Notes: generated by a model not told the origin, from the letters alone. 64,000 nucleotides of DNA from Nocardia beijingensis NBRC 16342 (GCF_001612785.1 NZ_BDBC01000010.1:62001-126000); one strand, 5' to 3'. Counted from the first letter of the stretch, positions 46,765 through 56,842 are shown. A program made the numbers and translations.

Positions 46765-47871
46765 ATGAGTTTGGTTGTCGTGGGCCGCGTCGCGGCGAGC
46801 TTGGCGCTCGGCTCCGTCCTGCTGGTCGGATGCGCCCGGTTCGACGATTCGGCGTCCAGTCCGTTCACCCCCGAACCGACCCTGCACGGAGCCAACATCG
46901 ACCCGAAGAAACCCAGCCAACCGCCCACCTCCACCACCAGACCGAGCGGCCCGTGCATCGATCCCGACCCGGCGGTGGTGGCGACCTGCCTGGACACCAC
47001 CGGCGGCCTGGTGACGCTCCCCGACGGGGCGCTGGTCGCCGAACGCAGAACCGGACGCATCCTGAAGGTCGTGCCCGACCAGCCGCCGTTCGAGATCGCC
47101 AGGCTGGACGTGGACGGCTCCGGTGACGGCGGCCTCAGCGACCTCGCGCTGTCGCCCACCTACAACGAAGACGGCCTGATGTACGCGTACATCACCACCG
47201 GCAGCGACAACCGGGTGGTCCGCATCGGCGAAGGGGGCTCGCCGAAGGACGTGCTCACCGGAATCCCCAAGGGCGCAAGCGGGAATCACGGCGCGATCGA
47301 ATTCGCCGCACCCGACCAGATGCTCGTGCTGACCGGCGACGCGGGCAACCCCGGCGCGGCCGCCTCGGCGGGCTCGCTCGCGGGCAAACTGCTGCGCGTG
47401 AACTCCCCCGTGCCCGGCCGCACGCCCGCGCCGGAGATCGCCGTCTCCGGCATCGGGACCGCGGGGGACGTCTGCCGGGACGGCAAGGACAGCATCTGGA
47501 TCACCGACCGCACCGCCGCGGAGGACCGGCTGCAGCGGCTCGGCGGCGACGGCGCGGTCACCACCATGTGGACCTGGCCGGACCGGCCCGGCGTCGCCGG
47601 GTGCGCCGCCGCCGCCGACGGTGTCGCGATCTCGCTGACCCGCGCGAAGGCGCTCGCCATCGCCGCCGCCGACCCGACCACCCACGCGGTCACCGCGGCG
47701 CCGACGCTCACGGCGCAGGACAAGTACGGGCAACTCGGCGGCGCGGCGGTCGGCGCCGACGGCACCATCTGGGTGACCACGGTGAACAAGACCGACGGCC
47801 AGCCGGGACCGTTCGACGACCGAGTGGTCCGCATCCCGCCGCCGCAGGCCGGAGGCGGCGGCCCGGACTGA
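46765..47871 (+). CDS. lppZ: Lipoprotein with glucose/sorbosone-dehydrogenase-like beta-propeller (LppZ-like)
   Basis: 368 aa. Lipobox LLVGC near residue 23, a Pro/Thr-rich spacer, then a six-bladed propeller of PQQ-dependent sugar-dehydrogenase type (GGLVTLPDGALVAERRTGRIL, GDGGLSDLALSPTYNEDG, GNHGAIEFAAPDQMLVLTGDAGN). The M. tuberculosis orthologue is LppZ, a surface lipoprotein; catalytic activity is unproven. ATG 46765 with TAACGT 7 nt before it suggests a leaderless transcript. Divergent from the DoxX gene. Confidence 0.9.
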   Translation: MSLVVVGRVAASLALGSVLLVGCARFDDSASSPFTPEPTLHGANIDPKKPSQPPTSTTRPSGPCIDPDPAVVATCLDTTGGLVTLPDGALVAERRTGRILKVVPDQPPFEIARLDVDGSGDGGLSDLALSPTYNEDGLMYAYITTGSDNRVVRIGEGGSPKDVLTGIPKGASGNHGAIEFAAPDQMLVLTGDAGNPGAAASAGSLAGKLLRVNSPVPGRTPAPEIAVSGIGTAGDVCRDGKDSIWITDRTAAEDRLQRLGGDGAVTTMWTWPDRPGVAGCAAAADGVAISLTRAKALAIAAADPTTHAVTAAPTLTAQDKYGQLGGAAVGADGTIWVTTVNKTDGQPGPFDDRVVRIPPPQAGGGGPD

Positions 47872-48505
47872 GTTGATTGGCAGCACCTTCGGCGCTGCGT
47901 GTTCGCGGCCCCTTCATGGCTCGCGCCCGAGCGACCACCGCTGGCGACTTCGTCGCGGACGCGGCGGCCACTCGGACGCGAGCCGGGCCGCGAACGGCGG
48001 ATGCTCGGTCTCGCTTCGCTCGAAACCTGGGGTCGAGGTGCGCTGGGCGCGTCTGGCGGTGAGCGCACGACCTGACGGTTTGCCTTACCACGTGGGCGGC
48101 CGCTGGCTTTCCGCACGCACCACAGCCGCTCGAATCCCCCGCGATCCGGACTTGCTCGAGGCACGCGACCTGCGATGCGGGGTTCGGCAGCGGTTGCGGA
48201 CGGCCGGTCCCTGGTGGAACCGCGGTGGTGCTGGTCATGGCTGCTGCGGTGTCGGGCGTTCGCAGGCGCGACGGCTTGCGGGCCGTTCTCGGGCGTCGCG
48301 CGGACTGACCGAGCTGCGACGTGCGTCCTGATTTCGCGCGCGACGGGCCGACGAGTCTGTTGAAGCAGTCGCCGCTTGCCGTTCCGAACACAGCAGGCGC
48401 CGGGTCAGGCCAATTGGCGGTACATGGCCGGGGGCGGCGGGTCCGTCAGGAGAGGTCCGCCGGTGTGCGGCGCGGCGCGGTTGTCGACTCGATAACGGGT
48501 TGTCT
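47872..48505. other. Gene-free GC-rich stretch
   Basis: About 630 bp between lppZ and a LysR gene with no supported gene. The small hairpin GCAGCACC-TTC-GGCGCTGC (47880-47897) just after the lppZ stop may aid termination. In M. tuberculosis Rv3007c/Rv3008 occupy this interval; no trace is recognisable. Confidence 0.45.
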
Positions 48506-49393
48506 TCAGGAGTTGTCCGCGTTTCGCGCCGGGACGCCGATCACGGTGAGGAAGGCGGTGGCCGCGGGGGTGCGGCTGCGGCTCCAGATGACGTGTTCGA
48601 CGCGGGCCGGGGCGTCGGTGACCTCGACGGTGGTCACGCCCTCCAGTTGCGGCACGTAGGCGGAGGGGAGCATGGCGACGGCGAGGCCGGGGCGGACGAG
48701 TCGGGCGATGTAGTCCGCGCTGGTCACTTCGAAGGCGACGTCGCGGTCCAGACCCGCGGCCGCGAAGGCTTGATCGGACTGGAGACGGCCGGCTGTCCCG
48801 GCCGGAAGATCCACGAACACCTCGGAGGACAACGTGCGCAGGTCGGTCGAGCGCTCCCCGGCGAGCGGATGGTCCGGCGCGACGACGGCGACCAGCCGGT
48901 CACGGGCGAATGCGTGCGCGACCACGCCCCGCGGACGCGCCGTGGTCGGCAAGCCGAGGAAAGCGACGTCGATGGCTCCCTGCTCGACCTGCTCCACCAG
49001 TTCCTCGCTCGCGCCCACCCGCAGGCTGATGCGCACCTGCGGGTGACGGCGGCGGAACTCGCGCAGCGCCTCCGGGACGTCCACCGCGGCGACGGTGGGT
49101 ATCAGGCCGACGGCGAGTCGTCCGCGTACCTCCCCCACCGCGGCGGCCACCTCGGCGACGGCGCGCTCGGCCGCGTCCAGGCACTGACGGGCGGCCGGGA
49201 GGAACGCCGCGCCCGCCGGTGTGAGGCGCACCCGGCGGCTGGTGCGCTCGAACAGTCGCGCGCCCAACTCCCGCTCGAGCCGGGCGATCTGATGGCTGAG
49301 GGCGGACTGCACGACCAGGCATCGTTCGGCGGCGCGGGTGAAGCTGTTCGTCTCGGCCACGGCGATCACGTAGCGCATCTGCTGGAGCTCCAT
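48506..49393 (-). CDS. LysR-family regulator
   Basis: 295 aa. HTH at the N-terminus (QQMRYVIAVAETNSFTRAAERCLVVQSALSHQIARLERELG) and a substrate-binding domain after residue 90 (GRLAVGLIPTVAAVDVPEAL). Its ATG at 49393 abuts a perfect 11-bp dyad and it is divergent from an exporter/reductase operon it probably regulates. The inducer is unknown. Confidence 0.92.
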   Translation of the reverse strand: MELQQMRYVIAVAETNSFTRAAERCLVVQSALSHQIARLERELGARLFERTSRRVRLTPAGAAFLPAARQCLDAAERAVAEVAAAVGEVRGRLAVGLIPTVAAVDVPEALREFRRRHPQVRISLRVGASEELVEQVEQGAIDVAFLGLPTTARPRGVVAHAFARDRLVAVVAPDHPLAGERSTDLRTLSSEVFVDLPAGTAGRLQSDQAFAAAGLDRDVAFEVTSADYIARLVRPGLAVAMLPSAYVPQLEGVTTVEVTDAPARVEHVIWSRSRTPAATAFLTVIGVPARNADNS

Positions 49394-49418
49394 GGATCAA
49401 TCGTGAATCACGATTGAT
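49394..49418. promoter_or_regulatory. LysR operator, perfect 11-bp inverted repeat
   Basis: GATCAATCGTG (49394-49404), AAT, CACGATTGATC (49408-49418) is a perfect dyad directly upstream of the LysR start and 34 bp before the EamA gene. It contains the T-N11-A arrangement expected of LysR binding sites. Confidence 0.85.
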
Positions 49419-49451
49419 CGAGTGACAAACATGTGTTGGACTCATTGATCG

Positions 49452-50414
49452 GTGCCGCGCGAGACTGCGAAGGTGAAAAGTTCAGGCACACAGGTGGTTC
49501 CCGGCGCAGACACGCCGTTGGGAACCCTGTCGCGCACCGTCCTCACGGCGCTCGCTCCCGTGTCATGGGGCACGACCTATGTCGTCACCACCGAGCTACT
49601 CCCCCCGGGACACCCGCTGTTCGCCGGGCTGCTGCGTGCCTTGCCCGCGGGGTTGATCGCGCTGGCGATCACGCGGACGCTGCCGCGCGGAGCCTGGTGG
49701 GGCAAGGCCGCGGTACTGGGCGTGCTCAACATCGGGCTGCTCTTCCCGCTGCTGTTCCTCGCCGCCGAACGCCTACCGGGTGGGGTGGCCGCGACCTTGG
49801 CGGCGGCCCAGCCGCTGGTCGTGGCCGTCTTGGCCGTGGTGGTCCTGGGGGAGACCCCCTCCGCCTGGCGCCTCGCGTGGGGAGTGCTGGGGATCGTCGG
49901 CGTCGGCTTGGTGGTGATCGGGCCGAACGCGGCCCTCGATCTCACCGGGGTCATGGCGGGTCTGGCCGCCGCCGCTTCGATGGCGCTCGGACTGACCCTG
50001 ACGAAACGATGGGGACGGCCCGACGGGATCGGTCCCACCGCTTTCGCGGGCTGGCAACTCACTGCCGGCGGCCTCTTTCTGCTGCCCCTCACGGTCTTCG
50101 CCGAAGGGCCGCCGCCGGCGATCGACGCGCCCGCGGCCCTCGGCTACCTCTGGCTCGGGCTCGTCGGTGGCCTGCTCGCGTATGTCGTGTGGTTCCGCGG
50201 CATCGGCACCTTGCCCGTCACCTCGGTCGCGGTGCTCGTCCTGCTCTCGCCGCTGGTCGCGGCGGTTTTGGGCGCCGTTCTGCTCGGCCAGACGCTCGGC
50301 CCGGTCCAACTCGTCGGGTTCGGGCTCGCGCTCGCCGCGATCGTCGCGGGCCAGCTTCCCGCGCCCACCCGCTCGTCCGCTCCCATTCCAGCACCCGAAG
50401 GGATATCGAAATGA
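49452..50414 (+). CDS. EamA/DMT-family transporter
   Basis: 320 aa, ten membrane segments in two EamA repeats (TALAPVSWGTTYVVTTELLP and AGLAAAASMALGLTLTKRWG begin them). Drug/metabolite exporters of the YddG/RhaT superfamily move amino acids or metabolites; substrate unknown. GTG 49452 is used, GTG 49473 is an alternative. Its stop overlaps the next ATG (ATGA at 50411-50414). Confidence 0.88.
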   Translation: MPRETAKVKSSGTQVVPGADTPLGTLSRTVLTALAPVSWGTTYVVTTELLPPGHPLFAGLLRALPAGLIALAITRTLPRGAWWGKAAVLGVLNIGLLFPLLFLAAERLPGGVAATLAAAQPLVVAVLAVVVLGETPSAWRLAWGVLGIVGVGLVVIGPNAALDLTGVMAGLAAAASMALGLTLTKRWGRPDGIGPTAFAGWQLTAGGLFLLPLTVFAEGPPPAIDAPAALGYLWLGLVGGLLAYVVWFRGIGTLPVTSVAVLVLLSPLVAAVLGAVLLGQTLGPVQLVGFGLALAAIVAGQLPAPTRSSAPIPAPEGISK

Positions 50415-51043
50415 AGATCGCCGTCGTCGGAGCCGCAGGCATGGTCGGCTCGTGCGTCGTCGACGAGGCGGCGAGCCGCGGCCACAAGGTCGTCGCCGTC
50501 TTCCGGAAATCGAGGCGGACGGTCCTACCGCCCACGGTGACCGCCGTCGAGGGGGACGCGACCGACCGCGTCCGAATGAGCGAACTGTTCGACGGCGCCG
50601 ACGCGATCGTGGCGGCGACCCGTCCGGCCGTAGGGCAGGAACACACCGTCACGGAGACCACGGCAGCCCTGCTCGACGCGGCCGCCACCACTGGAACGCG
50701 CATCCTCGTGGTCGGCGGCGCCGCCCCGCTGCGGGTTCCGGGACACCCCGAGCGGCTCGTGCTCGACACTCCGGAATACGTACCGGCACACGTTCGCACC
50801 ATCGCCGCCGCGAGCGTCGCGCAATGGGAGACCTGCCGTGCGCATCCCGCCGACTGGGTCTATCTCAGCCCGCCCGCCCTGCTGGAACCCGGACAGCGCA
50901 CCGGCAACTATCGGCGCGGCACCACCACCCTGATCACCAGCGCCGATGCCACGTCGCGGATCTCGGCGGAAGACCTTGCCGTGGCCGTCCTGGACGAGCT
51001 CGAAAGTCCAGGCGGAAACGAACATTTCACCGTCGGCTACTGA
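50411..51043 (+). CDS. NAD(P)H-binding SDR protein (NmrA/YwnB-like)
   Basis: 210 aa. GAAGMVGSCVVDEAASRGHKVVAVFR is the dinucleotide-binding loop; the protein lacks a plain YxxxK pair, as in atypical SDRs of the NmrA-like/flavin-reductase group (LVVGGAAPLRVPG, WVYLSPPALLEPG, HFTVGY). Coupled to the EamA gene by a 4-nt overlap, so both are under the divergent LysR. May act as a redox sensor or reductase on the exported compound. Confidence 0.87.
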   Translation: MKIAVVGAAGMVGSCVVDEAASRGHKVVAVFRKSRRTVLPPTVTAVEGDATDRVRMSELFDGADAIVAATRPAVGQEHTVTETTAALLDAAATTGTRILVVGGAAPLRVPGHPERLVLDTPEYVPAHVRTIAAASVAQWETCRAHPADWVYLSPPALLEPGQRTGNYRRGTTTLITSADATSRISAEDLAVAVLDELESPGGNEHFTVGY

Positions 51044-51121
51044 GTTCGGACCCGAACACTCGACACCGCACGAGCGCGTGGACAGGGTAGGACGGGCGAC
51101 CACTGACAAAGGAACGATGAG

Positions 51122-52066
51122 ATGAAGCGCGTCCTGGTGATCGCGGCCGCCCTCGCCTGCTTCGGCGCGGCCGCGTCGGTTTCCGCGCACCGGACGGCCG
51201 ACCGTCCGGTCCTCGCCGCCGAGTTCGACCTACCCGCCGGATTCCAGCCGGAGGGCATCGCCATCGGGTCGCGACCGGTCGCATATTTCGGCTCGCGGGC
51301 CGATGGCTCCATCTACCGCGCCGACCTGGTGACCGGACGAGGCGACATGCTGAGCCCCGGGCCGGGGACACCGGCGCTCGGGCTCGGACTCGACCACCGC
51401 GGTCGGCTGTTCGTCGCCGGTGGCACGGGAGGCGACGCCCGCGTCGTGGACACCGGCACAGGGGCGGTGCTGGCGAGCTACCCGCTCGGCACGCCGCCGG
51501 ACACGTTCGTCAACGATGTCGTGCTCACGCCAACGGGCGCGTGGTTCACCGATTCGCGGGCGCCTGTGCTGTACCACCTGCCCATGAGCGAGGACGGTGC
51601 TCTGCCCCCGCCGTCGGCGGTGGAGCGACGACCGCTGACCGGCGACATCCACTACGTGCCAGGAGCGATCAACGCCAACGGGATCGTGCGCACACCCGAC
51701 GGCACCGGGTTGATCATCATGCAGTCCGCGACCGGCACGCTGTTCCGCGTCGACCCGGCGACGGGCGCGACACGGCAGATCGACCTCGGCGCGGAGACAC
51801 TGCCCAACGGGGATGGGCTGCGGCTACGCGGCAACACACTTCTGGTCGTGCAGAACCGGTCCAACGCGATCGCCGTGGTCACGCTCGACAACGCGGGAAC
51901 CACGGGATCGGTCATACGACGCGTCACCGACCCGCGCTTCGACGTGCCGACGACGGTCGCGGCGTACGGGGATCGGTTGTACCTGCCGAACGCGCGCTAC
52001 ACCACGCCGCCGACCCCGGCCACGCCCTACCGCGCCGTCGCGGTCGACCGCCTCTCGGGAATCTAG
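51122..52066 (+). CDS. Secreted SMP-30/gluconolactonase-like beta-propeller
   Basis: 314 aa. A Sec signal peptide ([21 protein letters not shown]) then repeating propeller strands ([67 protein letters not shown]). Such proteins hydrolyse lactones or are structural; catalytic residues are not certain. AAAGGAA precedes ATG 51122, 79 nt after the SDR gene, so it may be a third gene of that operon. Its TAG shares bases with the gatB stop. Confidence 0.85.
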   Translation: MKRVLVIAAALACFGAAASVSAHRTADRPVLAAEFDLPAGFQPEGIAIGSRPVAYFGSRADGSIYRADLVTGRGDMLSPGPGTPALGLGLDHRGRLFVAGGTGGDARVVDTGTGAVLASYPLGTPPDTFVNDVVLTPTGAWFTDSRAPVLYHLPMSEDGALPPPSAVERRPLTGDIHYVPGAINANGIVRTPDGTGLIIMQSATGTLFRVDPATGATRQIDLGAETLPNGDGLRLRGNTLLVVQNRSNAIAVVTLDNAGTTGSVIRRVTDPRFDVPTTVAAYGDRLYLPNARYTTPPTPATPYRAVAVDRLSGI

Positions 52067-53574
52067 CCGCAGGCGGCGAGGACGAGTTCGCGGACTCGCG
52101 CCGCGTCGGCCTGGCCGCGGGTGGCCTTCATGACGTCGCCGACGATCTTGCCCGCGGCCTGGACCTTGCCGGAGCGGATCTTGTCGGCGATGTCGGGGTT
52201 GGCGGCCAGCGCCTTCTCCACCTCCGCTTGCAGGGCGCCCTCGTCGCTGACCATGCCGAGGCCCTTGGCCTCGACGATCTGCGCCGGGTCGCCCTCGCCG
52301 GCCAGCACGTGATCGACGACCTGCTTGGCCACCTTGTTGTTGATCGTCTTCGCGTCGACCAGCTTGATCACCTCGGCGACCTGGGCCGGGCCGATCGGCA
52401 GCTCCTCCAGCGAGACCTCGCGCTCCTTGGCCTTCTCGGTGAGGTAGGCGACCCACCAGGAGCGCGCCTCGTTGGCCGGGGCGCCCGCGTCGACGGTGGC
52501 GATGATCAGATCCAGCGCGCCCGCGTTGACCAGGTCGCGCATCACCTCGTCGGACAGGCCCCAGTCGGACTGGATGCGCGCGCGGCGCAGCCAGGGGTAC
52601 TCGGGAATGGTGCCGCGCAACTGCTCGACCCACTCCGCGTCGGGCGCGATCGGCTCGAGGTCCGGCTCCGGGAAGTAGCGGTAGTCCTCGGCGGTCTCCT
52701 TGCGGCGGCCGGGCGAGGTGGTGCCGTCGGCCTCGTGGAAGTGCCTGGTCTCCTGCACCACCGTGCCGCCACCGGCGAGCACGGCGGCCTGCCTGCGCAT
52801 CTCGTAGCGCACCGCGACCTCGACGCTGCGCAGCGAGTTGACGTTCTTGGTCTCCGTGCGGGTGCCGAATTCCGTTGCGCCGATGGGCATCAGCGAGACG
52901 TTCGCGTCGCAGCGCAGCGAGCCCTGCTCCATCTTCACGTCGGACACGCCGAGCGACTTCAGCAGGTCCCGCAGCGCCGTCACGTACGCCCGCGCCACTT
53001 CGGGGGCGCGCTCCCCCGCGCCGGTGATCGGCTTGGTGACGATCTCGATCAGCGGCACGCCCGCCCGGTTGTAATCGAGCAGGGAGTGGCTCGCACCGTG
53101 GATACGGCCGGTCGCGCCGCCGATGTGCACCGACTTGCCGGTGTCCTCCTCCATGTGCGCGCGCTCGATGTCGACGCGGAAGACGCTGCCGTCGTCGAGC
53201 ACCACGTCCAGGTGCCCGTTCGTGGCTATCGGCTCGTCGTACTGGCTGATCTGGTAGTTCTTCGGCTGATCGGGGTAGAAGTAGTTCTTGCGCGCGAACC
53301 GGCCCCACGGCGTGATCGAGCAGTTCAGCGCCAGTCCGATCCGGATGGCCGACTCGACGGCCTTCTGGTTGACCACGGGCAGCGAACCGGGCAGACCGAG
53401 GCACACCGGGCACACCTGGGTGTTCGGCTCCGCGCCGAACTCGGTCGGGCAACCGCAGAACATCTTCGTCGCGGTGTTCAGCTCGACGTGGACCTCCATG
53501 CCGAGCACCGGCTCGAACCGGGCGATGACATCCGAGTAATCCATCAGGTCGACCGTGGGTGCGCTCATGGCCAT
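52063..53574 (-). CDS. gatB: Aspartyl/glutamyl-tRNA amidotransferase subunit B
   Basis: 503 aa. The tRNA-binding and kinase-like subunit of GatCAB, which converts Glu-tRNA-Gln to Gln-tRNA-Gln. Conserved blocks: [79 protein letters not shown] and the C-terminal YqeY-like tail. ATG 53574 or 53568. gatA and gatC are not in the window; in M. tuberculosis they lie beside pfkA. The stop overlaps that of the propeller gene on the other strand. Confidence 0.97.
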   Translation of the reverse strand: MAMSAPTVDLMDYSDVIARFEPVLGMEVHVELNTATKMFCGCPTEFGAEPNTQVCPVCLGLPGSLPVVNQKAVESAIRIGLALNCSITPWGRFARKNYFYPDQPKNYQISQYDEPIATNGHLDVVLDDGSVFRVDIERAHMEEDTGKSVHIGGATGRIHGASHSLLDYNRAGVPLIEIVTKPITGAGERAPEVARAYVTALRDLLKSLGVSDVKMEQGSLRCDANVSLMPIGATEFGTRTETKNVNSLRSVEVAVRYEMRRQAAVLAGGGTVVQETRHFHEADGTTSPGRRKETAEDYRYFPEPDLEPIAPDAEWVEQLRGTIPEYPWLRRARIQSDWGLSDEVMRDLVNAGALDLIIATVDAGAPANEARSWWVAYLTEKAKEREVSLEELPIGPAQVAEVIKLVDAKTINNKVAKQVVDHVLAGEGDPAQIVEAKGLGMVSDEGALQAEVEKALAANPDIADKIRSGKVQAAGKIVGDVMKATRGQADAARVRELVLAACG

Positions 53575-53622
53575 CAGTTTAGGTAAGCGCTGCCGTCACA
53601 GCGCAGCGGCTCTCGCGTGCCG

Positions 53623-54999
53623 CTACTTCACCGGGACCCGCTGCCGCAGCCATCCGCTGACGTAGTCGAGCACCTCGGGAGCGATGGTGGTCTCGATGGC
53701 GCCGTACTCGCTGGGACGGCCGGTCTCGGTGGGCTGCATCAGGTGATTGAGACCAGGGAAGACGTGGACGGTCGCGTCGGGGTCGGCGGCGAGGTGCTCG
53801 CGCATCGGCTGCTCGCTCTGCGCCGGGGGCACCTGAAGATCCTTGCCGCCGAAGAAGGCGAGCACCGGAATACGCAACGCGGACAGGGCAGGCGCCGGGT
53901 CATAGGCGACGAGGGCGGCGAAATACGGCGTGATCTGCGCGGCGGCCTGATCGTCCGGCACGCGCTGGTCGGCTGGCAGGGCCTGGTTCTGCCGGACGGC
54001 CAGTTGCCGCGCGCCGTCGAGATCGCCCGCCTTCAGCAGGGCGGCCAGTTCGGCGGTGTCGCGGACGCGGGCCTCCACCTGGTCGGGAGGCGTGCCGTTG
54101 GCGGTGGCCAGCAAGCGGGTCTGTTCGACGAGCACGTCCGAGCCGGGGGCGCCGGGTCCGGCCATGAGGATCGCGAACGCGACGCCGCTGTCGGGGCGCG
54201 CGGCGACCAGCGGCGCGAGGTAGCCGCCCTCGCTGTGGCCGAAGAGCCCGACCCGCGCCGGGTCGATGTCGGAGCGGGCGCGCAGGAAGCGGACGCCCGC
54301 GGCGGCGTCGTCGGCCAGATCGGTGTAGTTCGCGTCGTCCAGCTTGCCGCCGGTGCCGCCGACGCCGCGGTCGTCGGTACGCAGCACGGCGTAGCCTGCG
54401 CGGGTGAAGGTGTCGGCCAGCAGCAGGAACGGCTTGTGGCCCATGAGTTCCTCGTTGCGGTCCTGCGCGCCGCTTCCGGTGATCATGAGGATGGCGGGGA
54501 ACGGGCCCGGGCCCTGCGGTTCGGTCAACGTTCCCGCGATGGTGATGCCGCCGCTGCCGTAGCCGACGTCCTCGGTCTTGTACGGGAACGGCGGCTTCGG
54601 TTCCTGCGGATGGGCGGGCGGCACGACCTCGCCCCGGCTCAGCGCCAAGGGGAAGTTCTGGCCGGACTGGGTGAAATCGCCGGTGATCCGGTCGGGTCCC
54701 GACTCGTACTTGCCGTGGAACACCGGTTCGCCCGGGATGTCGGGGATCGCGAACGACACGCCGTCGCGGTCGGAGCTGACGTCCTTCAATCGCACGCCGC
54801 TCATGCCCTGGGACGGGATGTCGATCGTGGCGGTGCCGTCGGCGTGGAAGCTCACGCCGACCTGCACCGGCTGCCCTGGAACCTCGATCGCTCCGTGCCA
54901 GTCACCGGTGGTCGGCTCGGGCGGATTCGACTCCGAGCAGCCGCTCACCAGTGCCGCGATCACCAACAGTGCCAACGCGATCAGTCGCCCGCTGCGCAT
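53623..54999 (-). CDS. Alpha/beta-hydrolase lipoprotein (DUF1100/S9-like)
   Basis: 458 aa. Lipobox LVSGC near residue 21; a beta-rich N-terminal domain (DWHGAIEVPGQPVQVGVSFHADGT), as in many hydrolases of this type; then an alpha/beta hydrolase with GSGAQDRNEE, nucleophile elbow GLFGHSEGGYLAPL, acid in FFGGKDLQVP and His in FPGLNHLMQP. Likely an extracellular esterase or peptidase. ATG 54999 follows TACCCT by 9 nt, consistent with a leaderless start. Same strand as gatB. Confidence 0.9.
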   Translation of the reverse strand: MRSGRLIALALLVIAALVSGCSESNPPEPTTGDWHGAIEVPGQPVQVGVSFHADGTATIDIPSQGMSGVRLKDVSSDRDGVSFAIPDIPGEPVFHGKYESGPDRITGDFTQSGQNFPLALSRGEVVPPAHPQEPKPPFPYKTEDVGYGSGGITIAGTLTEPQGPGPFPAILMITGSGAQDRNEELMGHKPFLLLADTFTRAGYAVLRTDDRGVGGTGGKLDDANYTDLADDAAAGVRFLRARSDIDPARVGLFGHSEGGYLAPLVAARPDSGVAFAILMAGPGAPGSDVLVEQTRLLATANGTPPDQVEARVRDTAELAALLKAGDLDGARQLAVRQNQALPADQRVPDDQAAAQITPYFAALVAYDPAPALSALRIPVLAFFGGKDLQVPPAQSEQPMREHLAADPDATVHVFPGLNHLMQPTETGRPSEYGAIETTIAPEVLDYVSGWLRQRVPVK

Positions 55000-55095
55000 G
55001 CGACTCAGGGTACCGATGCGAGACAACCCGCTACGGAAACAGCCGAGTGAGTCGGCCGCTCATGAGAACTCTCTTCGCACCGGTCGGTACGCCGC

Positions 55096-55503
55096 TCATA
55101 CCGGGACGACTGTCAGCACCTGCTCGAGCCCGTAGAAATCTTTGGGGTTACGGGTGAACAGCGACAGGCCGTGAATGGAAGCGATCGCGCCGATCATCAG
55201 ATCGAACTTGCGTGGCTTCGGGCTTCGCCCTCCGGCCGCCAGCAAGCCTGCCATCAGAGTAAAGCGGCGGGCAGCCTCTGCCGTGAAAGGCAACGCTTCG
55301 AAGGTGCTTTCGAACTCTTGAAGACGTTCGGTGCGTAACAACCTCCTGGTGGCGTCAGGTGCTGCGGCTACACCCAACCCGAGTTCCGCGAGTGTCACGG
55401 TGCTGATCTTCGGTACGAGTGGAAGCTGCTCGTCCGAAATCTCGTCCAGATCGATCAGTACACAGGTATCCAGGAGGCCGGAGTCCAGCCGTTCACTGGT
55501 CAT
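55096..55503 (-). CDS. vapC: VapC-type PIN-domain toxin
   Basis: 135 aa ribonuclease fold. Acidic residues of the PIN site are present: Asp in SGLLDTCVLIDLD (residue 12), Glu in LAELG (40), Asp in PRKFDLMIGAIA and Asp in TRNPKDF. VapC toxins cleave tRNA or rRNA when the antitoxin is lost. ATG 55503 overlaps the antitoxin stop by 11 nt. Located between the hydrolase gene and pfkA, interrupting the mycobacterial gatB-pfkA order. Confidence 0.92.
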   Translation of the reverse strand: MTSERLDSGLLDTCVLIDLDEISDEQLPLVPKISTVTLAELGLGVAAAPDATRRLLRTERLQEFESTFEALPFTAEAARRFTLMAGLLAAGGRSPKPRKFDLMIGAIASIHGLSLFTRNPKDFYGLEQVLTVVPV

Positions 55504-55750
55504 CGAGTCGGTCTTCCCCGAAGATCGCGTCAACCTGCGCCCGCTCCTCGACACTGCTGCCCGCGCGAGCAAAGCGAGCGAGCCGCCGCTTCAGCTCAGC
55601 TGTGGTGACCTCACGCGCCGGCGCCAACGGCCGCAACTCCCCTACTGGGCGGCCGTTACGGGTGATGATGAAATCCTCACCCGCTTCCAACGCATCCATC
55701 ACAGCAGCGCTTCCGTTGCGTAGTTCAGCTTGGCTGATAGTCCGGGACAC
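55493..55750 (-). CDS. vapB: VapB antitoxin (Phd/YefM type)
   Basis: 85 aa. Phd/YefM DNA-binding fold (SRTISQAELRNGSAAVMDALEAGEDFIITRNGRPVGELRPL) followed by a polar toxin-binding tail (ELKRRLARFARAG...). It neutralises the PIN toxin and represses the pair. GTG 55750 is used. Three TATAGC-type boxes lie upstream. Confidence 0.92.
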   Translation of the reverse strand: MSRTISQAELRNGSAAVMDALEAGEDFIITRNGRPVGELRPLAPAREVTTAELKRRLARFARAGSSVEERAQVDAIFGEDRLDDQ

Positions 55751-55757
55751 ATCTCGA

Positions 55758-55788
55758 CTATAGCTCCTGTTGCTATACGAGGCTATAG
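55758..55788. promoter_or_regulatory. vapBC operator region with three TATAG boxes
   Basis: CTATAGC (55758-55764), GCTATA (55772-55777) and GCTATAG (55782-55788) lie just upstream of the antitoxin start; the outer two are inverted. Probable VapB/VapBC autoregulatory sites overlapping the promoter. Confidence 0.6.
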
Positions 55789-55807
55789 GCGCTGGACCCT
55801 CCCGCCG

Positions 55808-56842
55808 CTACCCGAAGAACGCCTCCGCCTCGCGGTAGCGCTCCGTCGGCACCCGCTTGAGTTGCTTGGTGGCCTCCGAGAGGGGGACCAGGTCGATGGT
55901 GGTGCCGTGCAACGCGACCATCTGGCCGAACTTGCCCGCGTGCACCGCCTCGGCGGCGTGCAGGCCGAAGCGGGTGGCCAGCACCCGGTCGTAGGGGGTC
56001 GGGCTGCCGCCGCGCTGCACGTGACCGAGCACGGTGGTGCGGACCTCCTTGCCGATGCGCCGCTCGATCTCCACGCCGAGCTGCTGGGCGACGCCGGTGA
56101 AACGCTCGTGGCCGAACTCGTCGATGCCGCCCTCGCGCAAGGTGAATCCGGAGTCGGGCGCCGGGTGCGACCCCTCGGCGACGACACAGATGAAGTGCTT
56201 GTCGCCGCGCTGGAAACGCCGCTTGATCATCGCGCAGACCTCGTCCACCTCGAACGGGACCTCCGGCACCAGGGTCAGGTGCGCGCCCGCGGCCATGCCT
56301 GCGCTGATCGCGATCCAGCCCGCGTGGCGGCCCATCACCTCGATGAGCATGACGCGCTGGTGCGACTCGGCGGTGGTGTGCAGCCGGTCGATCGCCTCGG
56401 TGGCGATGCTCAGGGCGGTGTCGTGGCCGAACGTGACGTCGGTGCAATCGATGTCGTTGTCGATGGTCTTCGGAACGCCGACCACCGGAACGCCCTCGTC
56501 GGACAACCAGCTCGCGGCGGTGAGCGTGCCCTCGCCGCCGATCGGGATCAGCGCCTCGATGCCGTTGTCGTCGAGGGTCTGCTTGATCCGGCCGAGACCG
56601 GCGCGCAGCACGTCGGGGTTGGTGCGGGCGGTGCCGAGGATGGTGCCGCCCTTGGTGAGGATCCTGTCGGTGCGGTCGTCGTTGCGGATCTGGATCTTGC
56701 GGTCCTCCAATAGGCCCCGCCACCCGTCTTCGAAGCCGACGATCGCGTCTCCATAGCGGCCGTTCGCGGTGCGAACGACGGCGCGGATGACCGCGTTCAG
56801 TCCTGGGCAGTCTCCGCCTCCGGTCAGAACTCCGATGCGCAT
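55808..56842 (-). CDS. pfkA: 6-phosphofructokinase
   Basis: 344 aa group [43 protein letters not shown] (GGEGT rather than GGDGS, typical of actinobacterial, PPi- or ATP-type enzymes), [33 protein letters not shown] and [14 protein letters not shown] are all present. The Gly/Glu at the ATP-site position suggests the phosphoryl donor needs testing. ATG 56842 matches the family start. Confidence 0.96.
   Translation of the reverse strand: MRIGVLTGGGDCPGLNAVIRAVVRTANGRYGDAIVGFEDGWRGLLEDRKIQIRNDDRTDRILTKGGTILGTARTNPDVLRAGLGRIKQTLDDNGIEALIPIGGEGTLTAASWLSDEGVPVVGVPKTIDNDIDCTDVTFGHDTALSIATEAIDRLHTTAESHQRVMLIEVMGRHAGWIAISAGMAAGAHLTLVPEVPFEVDEVCAMIKRRFQRGDKHFICVVAEGSHPAPDSGFTLREGGIDEFGHERFTGVAQQLGVEIERRIGKEVRTTVLGHVQRGGSPTPYDRVLATRFGLHAAEAVHAGKFGQMVALHGTTIDLVPLSEATKQLKRVPTERYREAEAFFG

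Noticed and set aside
47877..48062. 61-aa frame after lppZ
   Set aside because: Arg/Ala-rich without strand or helix pattern; looks like GC-rich intergenic DNA.
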